NCBI RefSeq assembly: GCF_018916875.1
Contig: NZ_JAHLNO010000018.1
Location: 62,001-126,000 of the forward strand
Length of the DNA: 64,000 nucleotides
Source: Virgibacillus proomii
Lineage (GTDB): Bacteria > Bacillota > Bacilli > Bacillales > Amphibacillaceae
Reading direction: 5' to 3'
How positions within the stretch are numbered: the first letter of the stretch is position 1; every line of letters starts with the position of its first letter. Positions 1 through 9,958 of the stretch are shown piece by piece. Under the pieces are notes generated by a model that had not been told where the DNA came from, did no database searches, and was given only the letters and a program-made list of their open reading frames with translations. The position numbers and the translations under genes are program-made.

Positions 1-1968
1 ATGATTTGGGGTAAAATTATATACTTTTACTACTTCTTCTCCTTTACCAGAAGCGCCAAACTTATCAACACTTATATTTATCCCGTCTAAGCCAGTATAT
101 TTACTCCAGCCAAAATTAGAACCTAATTCAATCGAAAGTCGATTTCGTATATGATTTGGCAGAACATGGGCTTGATACGTTTTATCTTGTTGATCAAATA
201 AATCAAAACTTGGCATAGAGACAACAGAAACATCAATATCGTTTTCTGATAATTTCTTTTGAACTTGTATCGCTAAGTTAACTTCAGATCCGCTTGCTAT
301 AATAATGCCATGTTGGGTGTTACTTCTTGCGGGGGATAATATATAAGCCCCTTTTTCAACTCCAAACCTGGCTTTTTCTCTAGTACCAGGTAAGATAGGT
401 AAGTTTTGGCGACTTAAAATAAGTAATGTTGGTTTAGATGTTGAGAGAATAGCCATTCTCCACGCTTGAGATGCTTCATTTCCATCAGCAGGACGGATAA
501 CACTAATATTAGGCATAGAGCGAAAAGATGCTAATTGTTCAATCGGTTCATGAGTCGGACCGTCTTCACCGACGCTAATAGAATCATGTGTAAGAACATA
601 AATTCCAGGCAGATTAGAAATCGCTGCAACTCGGATCGCTGCCCGTAAATAATCAGAGAACACAAAAAAAGTCCCCACATACGGTATCGTTCCACCATGC
701 AAAAGCATTCCATTCATAATTGCTCCCATAGCAAATTCTCTAACGCCAAACCAGATATTACGTCCTGAGTAATCCAGAGGCGAAAAGTCTTTGGAGTGGT
801 GGATCATAGTATTATTAGAAGAACTTAAATCCGCTGAACCTCCCCAAAATGAATTTAACTTTTTGCTAATTGTCTGAATAGCGGCTTCACTTGCTTTTCG
901 TGTAGCTATAGGTGTATCTGCAGTAGAGTATCTTGGTAACAGATCAGCCCAATTTGTTGGTAGTTTGCCGTTAAGAGCATTTATTAACTGTTTGCCCTTT
1001 TTGGGAAATTGTTGTTCAAAGGTAGCAAGTAAACTATTCCATTGTTGCTCTATCTTTTCACCTGGTTTGACTAATTGTTCATGAAAGTAGAGAGCAACTT
1101 CTTCTGGTACAGTAAATGGAGGGAAATTCCAATTATACTTTTCTTTAGCTATCATGGTATTTTCTTTTCCTAAAGGTGCTCCATGTACTTTATTCGTACC
1201 TTGATGAGGGGCACCGTAGCCAATAATTGTTTTAACTTCAATAAGTGTAGGCTTTTCCATTTCTGCTTTTGCTGCTTCGATTGCTTTAGAAATAGATTCT
1301 AAATCATTTCCATCTGCTACTACAATATGTTGCCAACCATAAGCAATAAAACGGGCTCCGACATCTTCCGTAAATGCTTTATTAGTTGGGCCATCAAGTG
1401 ATATATCGTTGGAGTCATATAACACAATTAACTTTCCTAATTTTAAGTGCCCCGCTAATGAAGCGGCTTCCGCTGCTACTCCTTCCATTAAATCACCATC
1501 GCCACATAAAGCATACGTATAATGATCGATAATCGAAAAACCGTCTTGATTATAGGAAGCAGCTAAGTGTGCTTCAGTCATCGCCATGCCTACTGCATTG
1601 GCGATGCCTTGACCTAAAGGCCCCGTTGTAGCTTCAACGCCATCCGTTACACCAAATTCAGGGTGTCCAGGGGTACGGCTTCCCAACTGGCGGAAATTTT
1701 TTAGATCATCTATTGTAACATCATATCCTGCTAAATGTAATAAGCTGTAAAGCATGGCAGAGCCATGCCCGGCTGATAGTACAAAACGATCCCTATCCAT
1801 CCATTTCGGGTTTTTAGGATTCACTTTTAAATGCTTTACCCACAGTACGTAGGCCATTGGTGCAGCTCCCATTGGTAATCCGGGATGACCTGAATTTGCA
1901 GCATTGATTGCATCAATGCTTAATGCCCGGATTGTATTAACTGCTAAATGATCAATATTATCAAACAT
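1..1968 (-). CDS. tkt: Transketolase, 3' end cut by window edge
   Basis: Thiamine-diphosphate enzyme that moves two-carbon ketol units between sugar phosphates in the cytoplasmic non-oxidative pentose phosphate pathway. The reading frame stays open from the ATG at 1968 to base 1, giving 656 codons; the family is about 665 residues, so only the last few are missing. Visible landmarks are SGHPG at residues 26-30, the ThDP site beginning CGDGDLMEG near residue 150, and the pyrimidine-domain segment [11 protein letters not shown]. The start follows AGGAG with good spacing. A terminator hairpin separates it from the GatZ-like gene upstream, so it may be transcribed alone or by read-through from the PTS operon. 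Family certain; link to the PTS pathway is inference. Confidence 0.96.
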   Translation of the reverse strand, partial: MFDNIDHLAVNTIRALSIDAINAANSGHPGLPMGAAPMAYVLWVKHLKVNPKNPKWMDRDRFVLSAGHGSAMLYSLLHLAGYDVTIDDLKNFRQLGSRTPGHPEFGVTDGVEATTGPLGQGIANAVGMAMTEAHLAASYNQDGFSIIDHYTYALCGDGDLMEGVAAEAASLAGHLKLGKLIVLYDSNDISLDGPTNKAFTEDVGARFIAYGWQHIVVADGNDLESISKAIEAAKAEMEKPTLIEVKTIIGYGAPHQGTNKVHGAPLGKENTMIAKEKYNWNFPPFTVPEEVALYFHEQLVKPGEKIEQQWNSLLATFEQQFPKKGKQLINALNGKLPTNWADLLPRYSTADTPIATRKASEAAIQTISKKLNSFWGGSADLSSSNNTMIHHSKDFSPLDYSGRNIWFGVREFAMGAIMNGMLLHGGTIPYVGTFFVFSDYLRAAIRVAAISNLPGIYVLTHDSISVGEDGPTHEPIEQLASFRSMPNISVIRPADGNEASQAWRMAILSTSKPTLLILSRQNLPILPGTREKARFGVEKGAYILSPARSNTQHGIIIASGSEVNLAIQVQKKLSENDIDVSVVSMPSFDLFDQQDKTYQAHVLPNHIRNRLSIELGSNFGWSKYTGLDGINISVDKFGASGKGEEVVKVYNFTPNH

Positions 1969-2093
1969 AGTAAACACTCCTAGGAAAAACAGATCAGGGG
2001 AACCTTCTTTAGAATCGGTTAGAGTCTTTTTAATCAAGCAAGTTATTAGAAGTAAACACTAGTAATAGTAATAACCCGAGTGGCAAAAGATTA

Positions 2094-2131
2094 AAAACAG
2101 TGGGATGAGGAGTACCTTCCCCATCCCTGTT
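2094..2131 (-). terminator. Terminator after the gatZ-like gene
   Basis: On the minus strand an imperfect stem (CAG-GGATG-GGA pairing with TCC-CATCC-CTG) is followed by a T-run. It lies between the GatZ-like gene and tkt and would limit read-through into tkt. Confidence 0.7.
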
Positions 2132-2165
2132 AATTAGATCTATCTACCCCTTCCATTCTGTTTTT

Positions 2166-3431
2166 TTATAGTTTTTCTTTAATTCTCGTCGTAGCACCTT
2201 GCAGGTTATAGCATTCTACATAATCGCGTATCGGTCGTTTAATATGTTCCACAATAAATCGCTGTCCGTTAATATTCACCTGATTTAAATTAGCGTATAA
2301 TTTATCAATTTCTTTCTTCACTTCTGCAAGGTTAAATGTGTAATGTCCGGCAATATCTAAAATAGCAGTAGATAATTCAGCGTCATTCATAATTTCATCA
2401 ACCGTGAGTTCTGTTTGGTCTCCAACCATCCATTTTCTCCAGCGTTCACTTTGAATAGCATGATAGAGCAATACATCTCGTAATTTAGATGGGTTTTCAA
2501 TCAAACCGTAATCTTTTAACTTCTGTTCGACACTTGCTAATTTTAAATAGCCTCTTGTTTCCTCTGTTCCATACTGAGGTGCTACATTTGTTGCTGTAAT
2601 CTGTGATGGAATATGCTCTAGTAAGGAGACATCATCTAAATAATCACCATTATGTTCTTTTAAACCAACACCATATTTTTTCGCCATTTGGGCGAGCTCA
2701 TAGGCATTTTCAAAATTAAATTGTCCCGCTTGTTCCGTTTTTCTCACTAATGTTCCGGTTTGTCCGACAATAAAAGTAGGCATTGGTAATCCTTTTTCAT
2801 CTAATTCTTCCTGTAAGCGAAGAATAAATGTTTCATAAATATTTGTAGATGTTAGTCCTCCATTTGTTTCTTCTGTACCTACTTCATAGCCAATTTCCGG
2901 CAGATTTCGAGCTTTTCTCTCCTGTTCGCAATACTCAATTAATTCGACGGTGCGTTCAATTACCGTCTCAAGTGGTATTACTTTTCCCACTTCGAAGGGA
3001 TCTTTTGTCGGGTCAATCATTAATAAGTCAAAGCCCGCTTCAATATCCGCTAAATAGGATTTCTTTCCTAGAGCCATTGCTTCATTTACTGGTAAATGGT
3101 CATTTCTTTCTTTATCTCGTTGCCACGGACCACCGTGATCTCGACATACATAGTACAAGCCGTTAAAGTTTGTTTTTACTGCTATTTCTTTAATAGCTTC
3201 CATAAAGGTAAACTGATTCCATCCATTTACATAACCACCGCCAAGTTCATCCATATCTACTTGGTTTCTGCTAGCAATAAACATTAATGGAAAATCATAA
3301 TCTCTAGCTAATTCAAAGCTTGCTTGTAATAAATTCTTTGACATTGGACCAATACCTAATAATGTTGCGCTTTTATTTTCTTCTTGTAATTCTAACAATG
3401 CTTTAACAGTCGATTTGATAGGTGTTTTCAT
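2166..3431 (-). CDS. GatZ/KbaZ-like tagatose-bisphosphate aldolase subunit
   Basis: 421-residue TIM-barrel protein of the GatZ/KbaZ family. In enterobacteria this subunit is non-catalytic and supports the class II tagatose-1,6-bisphosphate aldolase GatY/KbaY. Recognisable segments are GIGPMSKN near residue 26, FIASRNQVD near 51, YVCRDHGGPWQRD near 93 and ADIEAGFDLLMIDPT near 128. Length matches the family. The ATG follows GGAGGAG. It is the last gene of the operon regulator-EIIA-EIIB-EIIC-gatZ. No GatY lies beside it; the only GatY-like gene in the window is at 15325-16197 in another PTS cluster. The physiological substrate cannot be read from the sequence. Confidence 0.9.
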   Translation of the reverse strand: MKTPIKSTVKALLELQEENKSATLLGIGPMSKNLLQASFELARDYDFPLMFIASRNQVDMDELGGGYVNGWNQFTFMEAIKEIAVKTNFNGLYYVCRDHGGPWQRDKERNDHLPVNEAMALGKKSYLADIEAGFDLLMIDPTKDPFEVGKVIPLETVIERTVELIEYCEQERKARNLPEIGYEVGTEETNGGLTSTNIYETFILRLQEELDEKGLPMPTFIVGQTGTLVRKTEQAGQFNFENAYELAQMAKKYGVGLKEHNGDYLDDVSLLEHIPSQITATNVAPQYGTEETRGYLKLASVEQKLKDYGLIENPSKLRDVLLYHAIQSERWRKWMVGDQTELTVDEIMNDAELSTAILDIAGHYTFNLAEVKKEIDKLYANLNQVNINGQRFIVEHIKRPIRDYVECYNLQGATTRIKEKL

Positions 3432-3644
3432 GATTATGACTCCTCCTGTTGTAAATAATGGTGCTGTCCAAAAAGCGGGTAGTGAAGGTCAAGAAATATT
3501 AGAGTGCCAACGTCTTGGCTAGATGTAATAGTTGTCAGTTAAATTTTAGATCTGTTGGAAACGAATACAGACATTCGTATGGTTAATGGTCCCGCTTCTT
3601 GAAGATGCTTTATTAAGTTAAGAGATTCACATAAAGATCAATAT

Positions 3645-4712
3645 TTATTTAGTTTTAGAAGGTGGGTCAGCTTCTTGAAGATCAGGTTTTGTAAAATGTA
3701 GTATTAAAGCTGTTACAAGTGATCCAATTAGCATGGCTAAGAAGAACCATAGTTTTCCATCAACTGCGCCAATGACGATTAATCCTCCATGCGGAATATA
3801 CGTACCTACATTTTGCAGCATGCCGATTCCACCGCCAACAGCGCTACCAATCATAATGGCAGGAATTACTCGTTTTAAGTCATTTACGGCAAACGGAATT
3901 GCTCCTTCGGTAATACCAATCAATCCCATAAAACCAGCACTTACACCCATTCCACGCTCTGCCTTCGTATATTTTCTTCGTGAAATAAATGTAGAAATAG
4001 CAAGTCCTAATGGAGGAATAGCAACAGCGATACGGTGGGCACCATTTGGCTCAAAAATACCTTCTGCCATTAAAGCTAGCGTAAAGGCAGTCACAGTTTT
4101 ATTAATTGGTCCTCCCATGTCAATAGCGGTAAATGCACCAATGACCAATCCTAAAAGTAAGGCGTTTCCTCCCTGTAATGAAGATAGGAAATGAACGAGT
4201 GATGTTACAAACCCAGATAGTGGTTGAGCTAGGATATAAATATAAACCATCCCAACGATAAATGTAGTAATAATAGGAATGATTAAGATAGGCATAATAG
4301 TCCTTATCGTAGGACCAACTTTCCATGTTTTTACATATCTTGCAAGATAGCCAGCCATAATTCCGACAATCATAGCTCCCAAAAACCCAGTAGATACACC
4401 TTCATCACCCAATGGGGTGTTAGCAATATGACCTAGTATCATACCGGGAATAAGTCCAGGCTTCCCTGCAATAGAATAGGCAATATAGCCTGCTAAAATG
4501 GGGATCATCATAGCAAAACCTGCTACTCCGATTGTGTTTAAATTTTGTAGAAACGGGTTTGTTACAACCATTCCTTCATCTGTTGGGGTTCCTGAAGATA
4601 ATGCGATTGCTAAAAATATCCCCCCGACAATTACAGAAGGCATCATGTACGATACCCCAGTGCTAAACGCTTTTTTTAAATCCTCCCCTACTTTTTTACC
4701 ATTAAATGACAT
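3645..4712 (-). CDS. PTS fructose-family EIIC permease
   Basis: 355-residue integral membrane protein, the translocation channel of a fructose-family phosphotransferase system. Many hydrophobic segments are visible together with the family signatures AIDMGGPINK in the centre and GITEGAIPFA in the second half. A frame upstream of the chosen start is open, but the ATG at 4712 has a GGAGGGG ribosome site, so the gene begins MSFNGKKVGED. EIIB and EIIA are separate short genes just upstream, so the permease is split into single-domain proteins, unlike the fused EIIBC at 13424. The sugar is unknown. Confidence 0.92.
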   Translation of the reverse strand: MSFNGKKVGEDLKKAFSTGVSYMMPSVIVGGIFLAIALSSGTPTDEGMVVTNPFLQNLNTIGVAGFAMMIPILAGYIAYSIAGKPGLIPGMILGHIANTPLGDEGVSTGFLGAMIVGIMAGYLARYVKTWKVGPTIRTIMPILIIPIITTFIVGMVYIYILAQPLSGFVTSLVHFLSSLQGGNALLLGLVIGAFTAIDMGGPINKTVTAFTLALMAEGIFEPNGAHRIAVAIPPLGLAISTFISRRKYTKAERGMGVSAGFMGLIGITEGAIPFAVNDLKRVIPAIMIGSAVGGGIGMLQNVGTYIPHGGLIVIGAVDGKLWFFLAMLIGSLVTALILHFTKPDLQEADPPSKTK

Positions 4713-4791
4713 AATTATCCCCTCCTGATTCAAAATATTCAAATAAATAACTTGGCACGAATATTAGGATAAATATAACGCTTTTTAAAAT

Positions 4792-5106
4792 TTATAAGTT
4801 TTCTAGCTGATCAATGACATTGCTTACATTTTTAATAACGACAGATGGATCTAATGTAAGAACTTTTCCTTCTTCTCTTTTTTCATCAAAACGCTCATCA
4901 CCTTCAATGCCAATAGATATAGCAAGAATAACTGCGTCTGCACTGGCAATTTCTTCTTCATTTAATTCATTTTCAATCCCCATTCCACCTTGGGTTTCTA
5001 TAATAACTTCATAACCTCTTTTTTGGCATTCCTTTTCTATTGCTTCCTGTGCCATGTACGTGTGTGCAATTCCTGTTGTACAAGCTGTAACTCCTACGAT
5101 TTTCAT
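4792..5106 (-). CDS. PTS fructose-family EIIB
   Basis: 104-residue cytoplasmic phosphocarrier that takes phosphate from EIIA and passes it to the sugar entering through EIIC. The phosphorylated cysteine is Cys9 in TACTTGIAHTYMA; the usual motif is CPTGIAHT, so Pro is replaced by Thr here. Length is that of a single EIIB domain. The ATG follows AAAGGAG. It sits between the EIIA and EIIC genes on the same strand. Confidence 0.93.
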   Translation of the reverse strand: MKIVGVTACTTGIAHTYMAQEAIEKECQKRGYEVIIETQGGMGIENELNEEEIASADAVILAISIGIEGDERFDEKREEGKVLTLDPSVVIKNVSNVIDQLENL

Positions 5107-5129
5107 GGTTCATTTCTCCTTTCGAATGG

Positions 5130-5585
5130 TTAGTTCTTAATTCCTTCATTAATTTCATTTAATTGTTTAAATGCAGCTTCCGCATCCTTACAAGCGAATA
5201 GTTTCTGTCTAAACGCTTCATCCATTAGCTTCTTGCTCACTTGAGAGATATATTTAAGATGAATTTTATTACCGCCATTTTCAGGAACACCGATTAAAAA
5301 TATATGCTTTACGAGATCCTCTCCTCTCTCATCCCATTGAAAGCTGATTTTTGTACTTAAGTAAGTTATAAATGGTTCATTTATAACATGGGATTTTCCA
5401 TGGGGAATAGCAACATTAAAATCAACAGAAGTTGGCACTTGCTTTTCTCGATTTAAAACAGCTGTCATAAACGTTTGTTTATCAGTAATTAAATGGTTTG
5501 TGAACGCTTGGTTAACTAAAAACTCCAATACATCAAGTCTATTATGAAGGTCGACATTTATAAAAATCATTTCTTTGTTGATCAA
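5130..5585 (-). CDS. PTS fructose/mannitol-family EIIA
   Basis: 151-residue soluble phosphocarrier of the fructose/mannitol EIIA type. The active histidine is His62 in NVAIPHGKS. The likely start is a TTG at 5585 that overlaps the regulator's TGA stop (TTGA), with AGGAAGTGG upstream; an ATG at 5570 is an alternative with a poor ribosome site. The overlap implies translational coupling with the regulator. It presumably receives phosphate from HPr and passes it to the EIIB just downstream. Confidence 0.92.
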   Translation of the reverse strand: MINKEMIFINVDLHNRLDVLEFLVNQAFTNHLITDKQTFMTAVLNREKQVPTSVDFNVAIPHGKSHVINEPFITYLSTKISFQWDERGEDLVKHIFLIGVPENGGNKIHLKYISQVSKKLMDEAFRQKLFACKDAEAAFKQLNEINEGIKN

Positions 5586-7525
5586 GATATACCACTTCCT
5601 AACAAGCTGATAAATTTATCTTTACTGGATTTTATCCATAATTGTTCTACTGTTTCTTTATCTTCAATTAAATTGTAAACACAGCTAAGTATTTCTTTAA
5701 CATGCTGTAAATCTCGTTTGGAAATACAGATGAAGAAAACAACATGGATTAATTGCTCATTCCATTTCAGCGGTTTCTTATTAACATAAATGGCAAGTAC
5801 GGATTTTTTCACGAATTGGGGATTTCCGTGAGGAATAGCAACTCCAGTTGGTAACACAATATCCCCTACACGCATTCTCTCGAATACGCTTTCTTTGTAT
5901 GTTGTATTTACATAACCTTTTGCAACTAAAGTATCTATTACATCGTGAATAGATTCAGTCATACATTTATATTCACAGTCAAATTCAATCAATCTTTTGT
6001 CGATATATGGTTTAATTTTAGTCAAACAATAACGGACTTCTTTTTTTGCTTTGCGTTTATTGTCTGTTAACACAAAATTAGCATTATAAAATTTTGAAAT
6101 ATTTTCCAGATCATCATTGTTTATAAGCGGGGACACCACAATTAACGGTGTATTCTGCACTTTAATATGTGCAGTTGAAATAATAAAATCTACTTTTTTT
6201 AGATTGACTTTAGTCATTTCATCAAAAGACGCTATTTCTATTAGATCAAGAGGTGGAAGTATTTTCCGAACTCTATTTAATAATAGTCCAGACATAGTGA
6301 TCCCGGTTGGACAAATAATCAGTACTCGTTTTCTTAGCTGCATACGATCAAGTGCAGATTGAAAATAAATCATTAGAAAACCAATTTCGTTTTCGGTAAA
6401 TTTTATACCTAGTTGGTCTTCAAATCCGCTCATCACAAACCATGTAATATTGTACATTAATCCGAATTCATGTTTGATTTGCGTTATGAATGGATTTTGA
6501 ACACAATAATTATGTTTTAGTCGATAGATCATTGATGGAAAATGCTTTTCTAATTGATTAGACAATTTATTATCTTTTGTTAAATCTACCTTTAGCATTT
6601 TGCTGACTTTTACTAATATCTTTTTTATAATTGGCTTAAAATCCATGTCTATTTCGCCTAAGCTCATTTTATTGGCAGCCATATGCCGATTAAGATATGT
6701 CGCGTCCCCTTTAGTAAATTTAATTCCAGTCATACTTGATATTTCTTCTAAGATGATGTTAGGTTGATTCAAATCTATTGATTGCTTTAATGACTTGGCT
6801 TGAATATGGCGTCCTAATGATGCTCTGTAAGTTAAAACAATGATGATACTTAAAATATTGTATACATAATAGTCGGCAATCAATTCCAATTTATTAATGG
6901 CAAACTTATAAAGCGAGTTATGACATATTTCTACTAATTCTTTTCCATAAAGTTCATTGAGAAAATCATATTTTTGTTGTTTGTTTTCTGAAAAAGTCAT
7001 CTTTTTTGCTTCATATTTGCTGATTAGTGCATTGAACAGGACAAGTGTGTTTTGCAGCTCTTGCTCGGTTCCTTCTACTCGTGTTCCTTGTGTATCGCTC
7101 ACTAATTGTACAGTTGATTGATTTAAGAATTGTTCTTTAATAAAATTTAAATCATTATTAATAGAACTTTTGCTGACGAAATAGTGATCGGCTAGATTAC
7201 TTAGTGTGACCGTTTCCTGATTAAACAGTAAGCGTTTAATAATTTGAAGTCTTCTTTCTTTCACACCAAATAGCAATTTAGGAGTTAACGTATCTGAATT
7301 GTCGAGTTCAACGGTCTTTTTATTACCAATTAATTTAATTCCTACCCCCCTTTTTCTTACAAGTTTAAAACCTAATTTATGAACGAAAGGCCCCATTTTT
7401 TTAATATCTGAGTGAATCGTTCGCGTAGATACATGCAATTTATTTGCAAGGTACTCTGCAGTTTTCATTTCAGATTCTTTCATAAGCAATTTGATTAAAA
7501 GTATTTGTCGATCCGTTAACTCCAC
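5582..7525 (-). CDS. PRD-domain transcription regulator (MtlR/LicR type)
   Basis: 647-residue activator of the BglG/MtlR/LicR class. The order is an N-terminal helix-turn-helix region (residues about 1-130), two PTS-regulation domains (about 190-400), an EIIB-like domain beginning near 405 with a cysteine in LIICPTGITMSG, and a C-terminal EIIA-like domain with its histidine in GVAIPHGNPQ. Such proteins are phosphorylated by HPr and EII proteins so that the operon is switched on when its sugar is transported. The GTG start follows AAAGGAGG. It is the first gene of the operon and probably controls it. Confidence 0.9.
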   Translation of the reverse strand: MELTDRQILLIKLLMKESEMKTAEYLANKLHVSTRTIHSDIKKMGPFVHKLGFKLVRKRGVGIKLIGNKKTVELDNSDTLTPKLLFGVKERRLQIIKRLLFNQETVTLSNLADHYFVSKSSINNDLNFIKEQFLNQSTVQLVSDTQGTRVEGTEQELQNTLVLFNALISKYEAKKMTFSENKQQKYDFLNELYGKELVEICHNSLYKFAINKLELIADYYVYNILSIIIVLTYRASLGRHIQAKSLKQSIDLNQPNIILEEISSMTGIKFTKGDATYLNRHMAANKMSLGEIDMDFKPIIKKILVKVSKMLKVDLTKDNKLSNQLEKHFPSMIYRLKHNYCVQNPFITQIKHEFGLMYNITWFVMSGFEDQLGIKFTENEIGFLMIYFQSALDRMQLRKRVLIICPTGITMSGLLLNRVRKILPPLDLIEIASFDEMTKVNLKKVDFIISTAHIKVQNTPLIVVSPLINNDDLENISKFYNANFVLTDNKRKAKKEVRYCLTKIKPYIDKRLIEFDCEYKCMTESIHDVIDTLVAKGYVNTTYKESVFERMRVGDIVLPTGVAIPHGNPQFVKKSVLAIYVNKKPLKWNEQLIHVVFFICISKRDLQHVKEILSCVYNLIEDKETVEQLWIKSSKDKFISLLGSGIS

Positions 7526-7770
7526 TGTTGTAAACCTCCTTTAGAGCAAAACTTAAAGAGATTTTTATGACGATAAAATGTGAACCTCATTACAATTTAA
7601 GTTTATTCCTACAGTCGATTAATGTAAATGACAGTTTGTTTCAATAATTAAATGCAAAATGATAAACGCTTTCATATTAAACGTTGCTGAGATATTGGAA
7701 CCTTTTCCCAATTAATGGAGAGGAGTGAATGATGGTATTTGACAACCTAGCATTATTTGATACTATCTTG

Positions 7771-7862
7771 TACTATAAGAAAGTATAAAATTTTAGGGTT
7801 TATAATATAAGAAAAACTACAGCTTTCGCTAAAGACTTGGCGATAAGCCAAGTTTTTCTAAT
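7771..7862. repeat. R95 dispersed structured repeat, copy 1
   Basis: Begins TACTATAAGAAAGTATAAAA and ends AAGTTTTTCTAA. It contains an outer arm pair AGAAAAACT/AGTTTTTCT enclosing AGC-tttc-GCT and ACTTGGC-gataa-GCCAAGT, so it could fold as a three-way junction. Six close copies occur elsewhere in the window. The rest of the 370-bp gap 7526-7895 shows no gene; a short frame at 7733 has a ribosome-like site but runs into the repeat. Confidence 0.9.
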
Positions 7863-7895
7863 AAGAGTACTCAGTTTAAATTGAGGAGAGAAACT

Positions 7896-8609
7896 ATGAC
7901 TATAATAGCCTTTGATTTAGATGACACCTTATACGATCGAACTTTGCCGCTAAAGAAGACATTTAAAGAGTTTTCAGCAACGAAGCAACTTAACTTTAGC
8001 CAGATTTATCCTATCTATCAAAAAAATAGTGATATCGGATTTGAACAGGTGACTAGAAAACGTTGGACATTAGAAGAATCTTATGTATTTCGTATTCAAG
8101 AGACGTTACAGGAAGTGAATATTACGATTACCAAGCAGGAAGCTCTGGCATTTCAAGCAATGTATAAAAATAATCAGGAGCATATCGAATTAAGACCTTA
8201 TATAAAAGAAATATTGGATTTCTTGCAAGATAAAGGGATACAAACGCTTATCATCACGAATGGGCCATCATGTAACCAGCGGAAAAAAGTGAAAAATCTA
8301 GGGTTAAATAACTATTTTTCTGACAAAGAAATTATCGTTTCAGAGGAAGAACATCTTGCAAAGCCAGATCGGAGAATATTTGAATTAGCCGAAGATAGAT
8401 TCCACTTTACTAAACAGGCTGCCTGGTATATTGGCGATAACTATCAAATCGATATGATTGGTGCCCATCAAGCCGGCTGGACAGGCGTTTGGCTTAATCC
8501 AGCAAAACAGTTACCTGCAAATCAACCTAGTGTAGCGGATAAAACAGTACACACTACGGAAGAATTAAAGTATTATTTATTTCACGTATTAAAAGCAATG
8601 AGCAAGTGA
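7896..8609 (+). CDS. HAD superfamily hydrolase
   Basis: 237-residue haloacid-dehalogenase-type phosphatase. Motif I is AFDLDDTLYD with the catalytic aspartates at residues 7 and 9, motif II is LIITNGP, motif III uses the lysine in AKPDRRIF, and motif IV is YIGDNYQID. The frame is open upstream from a TTG, but the ATG at 7896 has GAGGAGAG at proper distance and places motif I at the very N-terminus as in relatives. Substrate unknown. Monocistronic, ending at a terminator. Confidence 0.88.
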   Translation: MTIIAFDLDDTLYDRTLPLKKTFKEFSATKQLNFSQIYPIYQKNSDIGFEQVTRKRWTLEESYVFRIQETLQEVNITITKQEALAFQAMYKNNQEHIELRPYIKEILDFLQDKGIQTLIITNGPSCNQRKKVKNLGLNNYFSDKEIIVSEEEHLAKPDRRIFELAEDRFHFTKQAAWYIGDNYQIDMIGAHQAGWTGVWLNPAKQLPANQPSVADKTVHTTEELKYYLFHVLKAMSK

Positions 8610-8696
8610 TTTTGCTATACGTTAGCTGTAACTAGTTGCATGTTTTATGGTAGATACATTTCCAGTAGATTGTAATAGTTAGCCCCTTTTTACAGT

Positions 8697-8737
8697 CCAT
8701 TATTCTAAAAGTAATGTTAGGATAATGGTTTTTTTAT
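8697..8737 (+). terminator. Terminator after HAD hydrolase
   Basis: CCATTAT-CCT-type stem pairing with AGGATAATGG, followed by seven T residues. Confidence 0.85.
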
Positions 8738-8765
8738 TGATAGGAAATTATAAATTTGATTTATA

Positions 8766-9712
8766 AAAGTAGCTTCGTCTAGCTTAAGCGCTTGTGCTGC
8801 TAGCAAACTTCAAACTTCTTTCTGGGATGAGTCAACATCGTCTCGAATCTAAAGAAAGGCCGACTAAAAGCGGGCTTGGTCGCCCAGTCGCCATACCCCT
8901 GTTTTAGAGGCATGTTTCCTTTATCCCGAATGTAAGAAGCCGTATTTTTCTCATTTCCAGATCTGCTTATCACCGAACATGGTGGAAAAATGGCTACTAA
9001 ATCCCCAATTCATTCGGGTCGACAGGACAAGGAAAGGCTACGACAGCGACACACCGCACGCAGAAAAAGCGTTCTTCTTTTTCAAGGACAAGGAAAGCTA
9101 CGACAGCAATACACCGCACGCAGAAAAAGCGTTCTTCTTTTTCAAGGACAAGGAAAGCTACGACAGCAATACACCGCACGCAGAAAAAGCGTTCTTCTTT
9201 TTCAAGGACAGAGTTGCTACCAGCAATACATCGCACGCAGAAAAAGCGTTCTTCTTTTTCAAGGACAAGGAAAGGCTACGACAGCGACACACCGCACGCA
9301 AAAAAAGCGTTCTTCTTTTTCAAGGACAAGGAAAGCTACGACAGCAATACACCGCACGCAGAAAAAGCGTTCTTCTTTTTCAAGGACAAGGAAAGCTACG
9401 ACAGCGACACACCGCACGCAGAAAAAGCGTTCTTCTTTTTCAAGGACAAGGAAAGGCTACGACAGCGACACACCGCACGCAGAAAAAGCGTTCTTCTTTT
9501 TCAAGGACAAGGAAAGCTACGACAGCAATACACCGCACGCAGAAAAAGCGTTCTTCTTTTTCAAGGACAGAGTTGCTACCAGCAATACATCGCACGCAGA
9601 AAAAGTGTTCTTCTTTTTCAAGGACAAGAGCATTCTTTGAATAAAGTTTCACTTTATCTCGAGTAGGTCTGCCGTTTGTACGCCGTAAGCCAAGCACTTC
9701 TAGCTTTTGTTC
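8766..9712. repeat. CR modular repeat, longest copy, with 60-bp array
   Basis: Begins with TAGCTTCGTCTAGCTTAAGC and ends with CACTTCTAGCTTTTGTTC. It contains a nested-hairpin core at 8858-8892 (GGC-GACT arms pairing with AGTCGCC, inner GGGC/GCCC), then a spacer, then ten tandem units of about 60 bp, then a tail shared with other copies (TTTCACTTTATCTCG). Related copies lie near 12.2, 30.1, 33.4, 33.8, 34.1 and 55.4 kb, with fragments at several more places. No coding signal. Confidence 0.88.
9019..9635. repeat. Tandem array of ten ~60-bp units
   Basis: Ten copies of GCACGCAGAAAAAGCG recur, mostly exactly 60 bp apart, with two shorter units carrying GTTGCTACCAGC in place of the usual block. 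Each unit has a hairpin GAAAAAG-cgttctt-CTTTTTC. Because the period is a multiple of three, several frames on both strands remain open across it. None has a ribosome site or a protein-like composition, so the array is treated as non-coding. Confidence 0.95.
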
Positions 9713-9713
9713 C

Positions 9714-9806
9714 ACTATAGGAAAGTATAAAACTTTATGGTTTATAGTATAAGAAAAACGATAGCTTTCGCCATAAAGACTTGGCGATAAGCTAAGTTTT
9801 TCTAAT
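9714..9806. repeat. R95 repeat, copy 2
   Basis: Same arms as the other copies. The last hairpin here is ACTTGGC-gataa-GCTAAGT, where a C-to-T change leaves a wobble pair. It abuts the end of the CR element. Confidence 0.9.
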
Positions 9807-9958
9807 GGGAAAATGATTATCTGTAAGTTGTCTGTAACATAAATAAGTAAATTTGGGAATACAATCTAGTATAAGTAGACATGAGCAGTAATTTATGTTA
9901 TTTTTATTATGAATTAAGACATTATTAATTCATAATAAATTCGGTGGGAGGTTGTGGA

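Noticed and set aside
2849..3287. Plus-strand frames opposite the GatZ-like gene
   Set aside because: Shadow frames of a well-supported gene.
7733..7789. Short gene with GGAGAGGAG and ATG reading MMVFDNLALFDTILYYKKV
   Set aside because: Nineteen codons that end inside an R95 element; no sign of a real product.
9019..9635. CRISPR array
   Set aside because: The whole unit repeats; there are no unique spacers between short conserved repeats, and no cas genes are present.
8979..9715. Several long overlapping reading frames on both strands (e.g. repeats of TPHAEKAFFFFKD or VRCIAVVAF)
   Set aside because: They exist only because the tandem unit is 60 bp. Frames on both strands are equally open, there is no ribosome site, and the identical DNA recurs as non-coding repeat elsewhere.
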